A stretch of DNA of 64,000 nt from Moduliflexus sp964602655 (GTDB taxonomy: Bacteria > Moduliflexota > Moduliflexia > Moduliflexales > Moduliflexaceae). Within the stretch, counting starts at the first letter, position 1. Each line of letters starts with the position of its first letter. The DNA lies in contig CAZRSF010000019.1 in assembly GCA_964602655.1 (NCBI GenBank), positions 1 through 64,000 on the forward strand, in the 5' to 3' direction. The position numbers and the translations under genes were made by a program. Of the stretch, positions 61,708-64,000 are shown one piece after another. The notes under the pieces were generated by a model, which had not been told where the DNA came from, ran no database searches, and saw only the letters and a list, made by a program, of their open reading frames with translations.

Positions 61708-61986
61708 ATGCAGACTATCATTTATAACAACAGACGACACATGCAACATTGGCATTCCTTTGCTGTAATGACTTCCGAAGAAGCGGCGGAGAAACATGCC
61801 GAGAAGTCGAAAACCCCGGCACAGCAGCCGCAGAAAAGCGGACAGCCGCAGAAAAAAAGCGCGGTGTCTGAAAAGGGAGAAAAGTTGAAAAAAGACCTCG
61901 ACGACATTATTGATGAAATTGACGGTGTGCTTGAAGAAAACGCCGAGGAGTTTATCAAAAGCTACGTGCAGCGAGGAGGCGAATAA
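61708..61986 (+). CDS. pup: Prokaryotic ubiquitin-like protein Pup
   Basis: A 92-residue protein. The C-terminal half KLKKDLDDIIDEIDGVLEEN then AEEFIKSYVQRGGE is the Pup signature; the final Glu is ready for ligation without deamidation. The middle is Gln/Lys/Pro-rich and disordered. There is a 20-residue N-terminal lead (MQTIIYNNRRHMQHWHSFAV) before the more usual MTSEE start; ATG 61708 has GAGGG 4 nt upstream and the internal ATGs at 61741 and 61768 have none. The shorter form from 61768 (72 residues) would be the usual size. prcB starts 1 nt after its stop. Confidence 0.93.
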   Translation: MQTIIYNNRRHMQHWHSFAVMTSEEAAEKHAEKSKTPAQQPQKSGQPQKKSAVSEKGEKLKKDLDDIIDEIDGVLEENAEEFIKSYVQRGGE

Positions 61987-61987
61987 C

Positions 61988-62779
61988 GTGATTACGAATA
62001 CGCAATATCAGGGAGCCAGCTTTCTCGAACTGTTGCAAACCGATTATTCCTATTTGCTCCCGAATACGCAGAACATTTCGATCAACGAACATGACGCGCA
62101 GGTTTCTCTTCCGATGGGCACGACGATTCTCGCGATCTGTTACGATGACGGCGTCATCATCGGCGGCGACAGGCGGGCGGTGGAAGGTCATCGAATTTCG
62201 TCCAGACGTATTGAAAAGGTCTATAAAACCGACGAATTTTCAGCGATGGCAGTCGCCGGAGTGGCCGGGTTGTGCATTGACATGGCGAAACTCTTCCGCA
62301 CGGAATTGGAGCATTATGAAAAAATCGAAGGGGCGCGGTTGATGTTCGAAGGCAAAGCCAATAAACTTGCCCACATGATTCGCCATAATCTGCAAGCTGC
62401 GTTGCACGGGCTGGTTGTCGTGCCGATTTTTGTGGGATACGACCAGCAGCAGGAGCGGGGACGCATTTTCAAATACGACATCGTCGGCGGCATGTACGAA
62501 GAAGATGAACATTATGCCACAGGTTCTGGCGGCAAAGACGCGCGAAATACGATTAAAAAATTGTATCGCCGACCGCTTGACGAGCAAGGCGCGGTGCAGC
62601 TTGCGCTCGAAGCCTTATACGATGCGGCGGAAGAAGACGCGGCAACCGGCGGACCAGATTTACTGCATCGGATTTACCCCAGCCTGAGAACGGTCACGCG
62701 CGACGGCGTGCGGGAAATCGCCGCCGACCGGATCGAATCATTATTCAAAACCTTTCTTGAACGCAAATATCAGCAATAA
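61988..62779 (+). CDS. prcB: Proteasome beta subunit PrcB
   Basis: A 263-residue N-terminal nucleophile hydrolase. A 44-residue propeptide ends at LPMG; the catalytic Thr is then residue 45 (GTTILAICYDDGVIIGGDRR). LELEHYEKIEG-like region, VVPIFVGYD, ATGSGGKDARN and ATGGPDLLHRIYPS match PrcB. The start is GTG 61988; its SD (GAGGAGG) is made from the last Pup codons CGA GGA GGC, so the genes are tightly coupled. Confidence 0.96.
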   Translation: MITNTQYQGASFLELLQTDYSYLLPNTQNISINEHDAQVSLPMGTTILAICYDDGVIIGGDRRAVEGHRISSRRIEKVYKTDEFSAMAVAGVAGLCIDMAKLFRTELEHYEKIEGARLMFEGKANKLAHMIRHNLQAALHGLVVVPIFVGYDQQQERGRIFKYDIVGGMYEEDEHYATGSGGKDARNTIKKLYRRPLDEQGAVQLALEALYDAAEEDAATGGPDLLHRIYPSLRTVTRDGVREIAADRIESLFKTFLERKYQQ

Positions 62780-62793
62780 GGAGCGCCAACGCC

Positions 62794-63483
62794 ATGCCAA
62801 TGCCCTATTACGTTTCGCCGGAACAGATGATGCAGGATAAGGCCGAATATGCCCGGAAAGGTATTGCCAAAGGACGATCTCTGGCGGTCGTCGAGTATGC
62901 CGACGGCATTCTGCTCACGGCGGAGAACCCCAGTTCCTCGCTCAGTAAAATCTCAGAAATTTATGACCGCCTTGCCTTTGCCGGAGTCGGGAAATACAGC
63001 GAATTCGAAAATCTCAGAAAATCCGGCATTCGTTATGCGGATATCAAAGGATATAGCTACAGTCGGGAAGACGTGACCGGCAAATCGTTAGCCAACGCGT
63101 ATTCCCAGGTGATCGGGAATATTTTTACGCGCGAAATCAAACCGTTAGAAGTCGAAATCCTTGTCGTAGAAGTTGGTGAAACGCCGCAAAACAATTCGAT
63201 GTATCATATTCTCTTCGACGGCAGCATCAGCGACTACCGGCAATATGCCGCTATCGGCGGCCATGCCGAGGTCGTCAATGGGTTTCTCAAAGAGCAGTAC
63301 AAAGAGAATATGCCGTTACATGAGGCGCTCGCCTTATGCCGACGTTCGCTTGAGCGCACCAGCGAAAATAAAACGATCAAAGCGGAACAGTTGGAAGTTG
63401 CTGTATTAGACCGTTCGCTGGAAGGGCGTAAATTCCGCCGCCTCCAGACTCAGGAAATCCGCCAGCATTTGGAATCAGTTTAA
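62794..63483 (+). CDS. prcA: Proteasome alpha subunit PrcA
   Basis: A 229-residue alpha subunit that gates the chamber. It begins MPMPYYVSPEQMMQDKAEYA then RKGIAKGRSLAVVEYADGIL, as in PrcA. GGAG is 10 nt upstream of ATG 62794, 14 nt after prcB. The C-terminal part (KAEQLEVAVLDRSLEGRKFR) is typical. Confidence 0.96.
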   Translation: MPMPYYVSPEQMMQDKAEYARKGIAKGRSLAVVEYADGILLTAENPSSSLSKISEIYDRLAFAGVGKYSEFENLRKSGIRYADIKGYSYSREDVTGKSLANAYSQVIGNIFTREIKPLEVEILVVEVGETPQNNSMYHILFDGSISDYRQYAAIGGHAEVVNGFLKEQYKENMPLHEALALCRRSLERTSENKTIKAEQLEVAVLDRSLEGRKFRRLQTQEIRQHLESV

Positions 63484-63487
63484 AACA

Positions 63488-63520
63488 AGTTGGCCAGACA
63501 CCTCAAGGTGTCTGGCAGCT
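63488..63520. repeat. 33-nt dyad repeat
   Basis: AGTTGGCCAGACACCTCAAG then GTGTCTGGCAGCT, 7 nt before pafA and 4 nt after prcA. Confidence 0.75.
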
Positions 63521-63527
63521 TATCTAT

Positions 63528-64000
63528 ATGGATAAACGCATTTTCGGAGTTGAAATCGAGTACGGCATCATTTTTGCGTCGCAAGGACGAAAAACCCTTC
63601 CGGTGGAAAAAATCGTCCGCTATCTGTTCGAGCAATTAGTGACAACGGAAGGGTTTTTGAACGTCTTCTTAGAAAACGGCGCACGTTTTTATCAGGATAC
63701 CGGCTATCACCCCGAATACGCCACGCCAGAATGCACGAATCCGCTTGATCTGCTGCGCTACGAAAAAGCGGGGGACCGCATCCTGGAAAGCCTCCGCCAA
63801 CATGCCGAATACAAACTCCAGCGCGAAGGCGTGGTCGGCACGTTGAACATCTATAAAAACAACACCGACTTTATCGGCAATTCCTACGGCTGCCACGAAA
63901 ATTATCTTGTTGACCGCAACGCGAATTTTTACTATTTGGCCGAGCAACTCATCCCATTCCTTGTCACGCGCCAGATTTATTCCGGCGCGGGAAAAATTAT
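63528..64000 (+). CDS. pafA: Pup-protein ligase PafA, 3' truncated by the window
   Basis: At least 157 residues of the PafA ligase, which attaches Pup Glu to substrate lysine using ATP. It begins MDKRIFGVEIEYGIIFA (Glu9 of the metal site) and NGARFYQDTGYHPEYATPEC with catalytic Asp57. Unlike Dop it lacks the insertion between these. YKNNTDFIGNSYGCHENYLV and RQIYSGAGKI match. It has no SD; the 33-nt dyad lies directly upstream. Confidence 0.95.
   Translation, partial: MDKRIFGVEIEYGIIFASQGRKTLPVEKIVRYLFEQLVTTEGFLNVFLENGARFYQDTGYHPEYATPECTNPLDLLRYEKAGDRILESLRQHAEYKLQREGVVGTLNIYKNNTDFIGNSYGCHENYLVDRNANFYYLAEQLIPFLVTRQIYSGAGKI

Overview
The window reads as a scaffold from an uncultured, roughly 50% GC, diderm (LPS-bearing) bacterium. 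lpxC, a LolB-like lipoprotein, pssA and psd indicate a Gram-negative envelope. The far right end, however, carries a complete Pup-proteasome locus of the kind best known from Actinobacteria. A YpdA-like reductase and a BrxC-like bacilliredoxin, families tied to bacillithiol, are also present. Two 10-N runs (27854-27863 and 60088-60097) show that this is a gapped, metagenome-style assembly. The mix of features fits a deep candidate phylum (KSB3/Modulibacteria-like lineages would be one guess), but the sequence alone does not settle the taxonomy.

Layout. 1-4.8 kb (minus): a probable defence/restriction island with a truncated beta-class adenine methyltransferase, a PIN toxin with its antitoxin, and an SNF2-type helicase. 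4.8-5.6 kb: repeat-rich DNA and tRNA-Asn with its own promoter and terminator. 5.6-16.3 kb (plus): recQ, kptA, a YpdA-like reductase, a MoxR/CbbQ ATPase, an SH3-like secreted protein, a CbbO/NorD-type VWA protein, a NAT-like acyltransferase, DUF4416 and an MFS carrier. 16.4-25.2 kb: an AT-rich orphan, M28 peptidase, YefM-YoeB, murJ, brxC-like, galU, lpxC and an AEC permease. 25.8-31 kb (plus): a TPR lipoprotein, a LolB-like lipoprotein and ftsK. 31-34.3 kb: an AT-rich insert with two SGNH-type proteins. 34.4-42 kb: a peptide-type SBP, pssA, an AMMECR/MEMO radical SAM enzyme, nnrED, upp, a HEPN pair and a methyltransferase. 42-44.7 kb (minus): larE, an SGNH protein and larB. 45-54.7 kb (plus): a branched-chain amino acid block, leuB ... 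ilvB1-ilvB2-ilvN1-ilvN2-ilvC-ilvD. 54.9-57.8 kb: small proteins, psd and uppP. 58-64 kb (plus): mpa, dop, pup, prcB, prcA and the start of pafA.

How the parts work together. The last block makes a self-contained protein-tagging and degradation pathway. Pup is already encoded with a C-terminal Glu, PafA would attach it, Mpa would unfold the target into the PrcA/PrcB chamber, and Dop would remove it. A sigma70-like promoter followed by a strong intrinsic-terminator hairpin lies in the mpa leader, so the operon may be attenuated. The ilv/leu block supplies the branched-chain pathway with two catalytic and two regulatory acetolactate synthase subunits.

Intergenic space is full of short dyads. 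The most striking family has a constant length of 33 nt, with variable arms around a TTCGAA-like centre. Another is a perfect 23-bp palindrome that, in one copy, lies inside the signal-peptide coding region of a lipoprotein gene.
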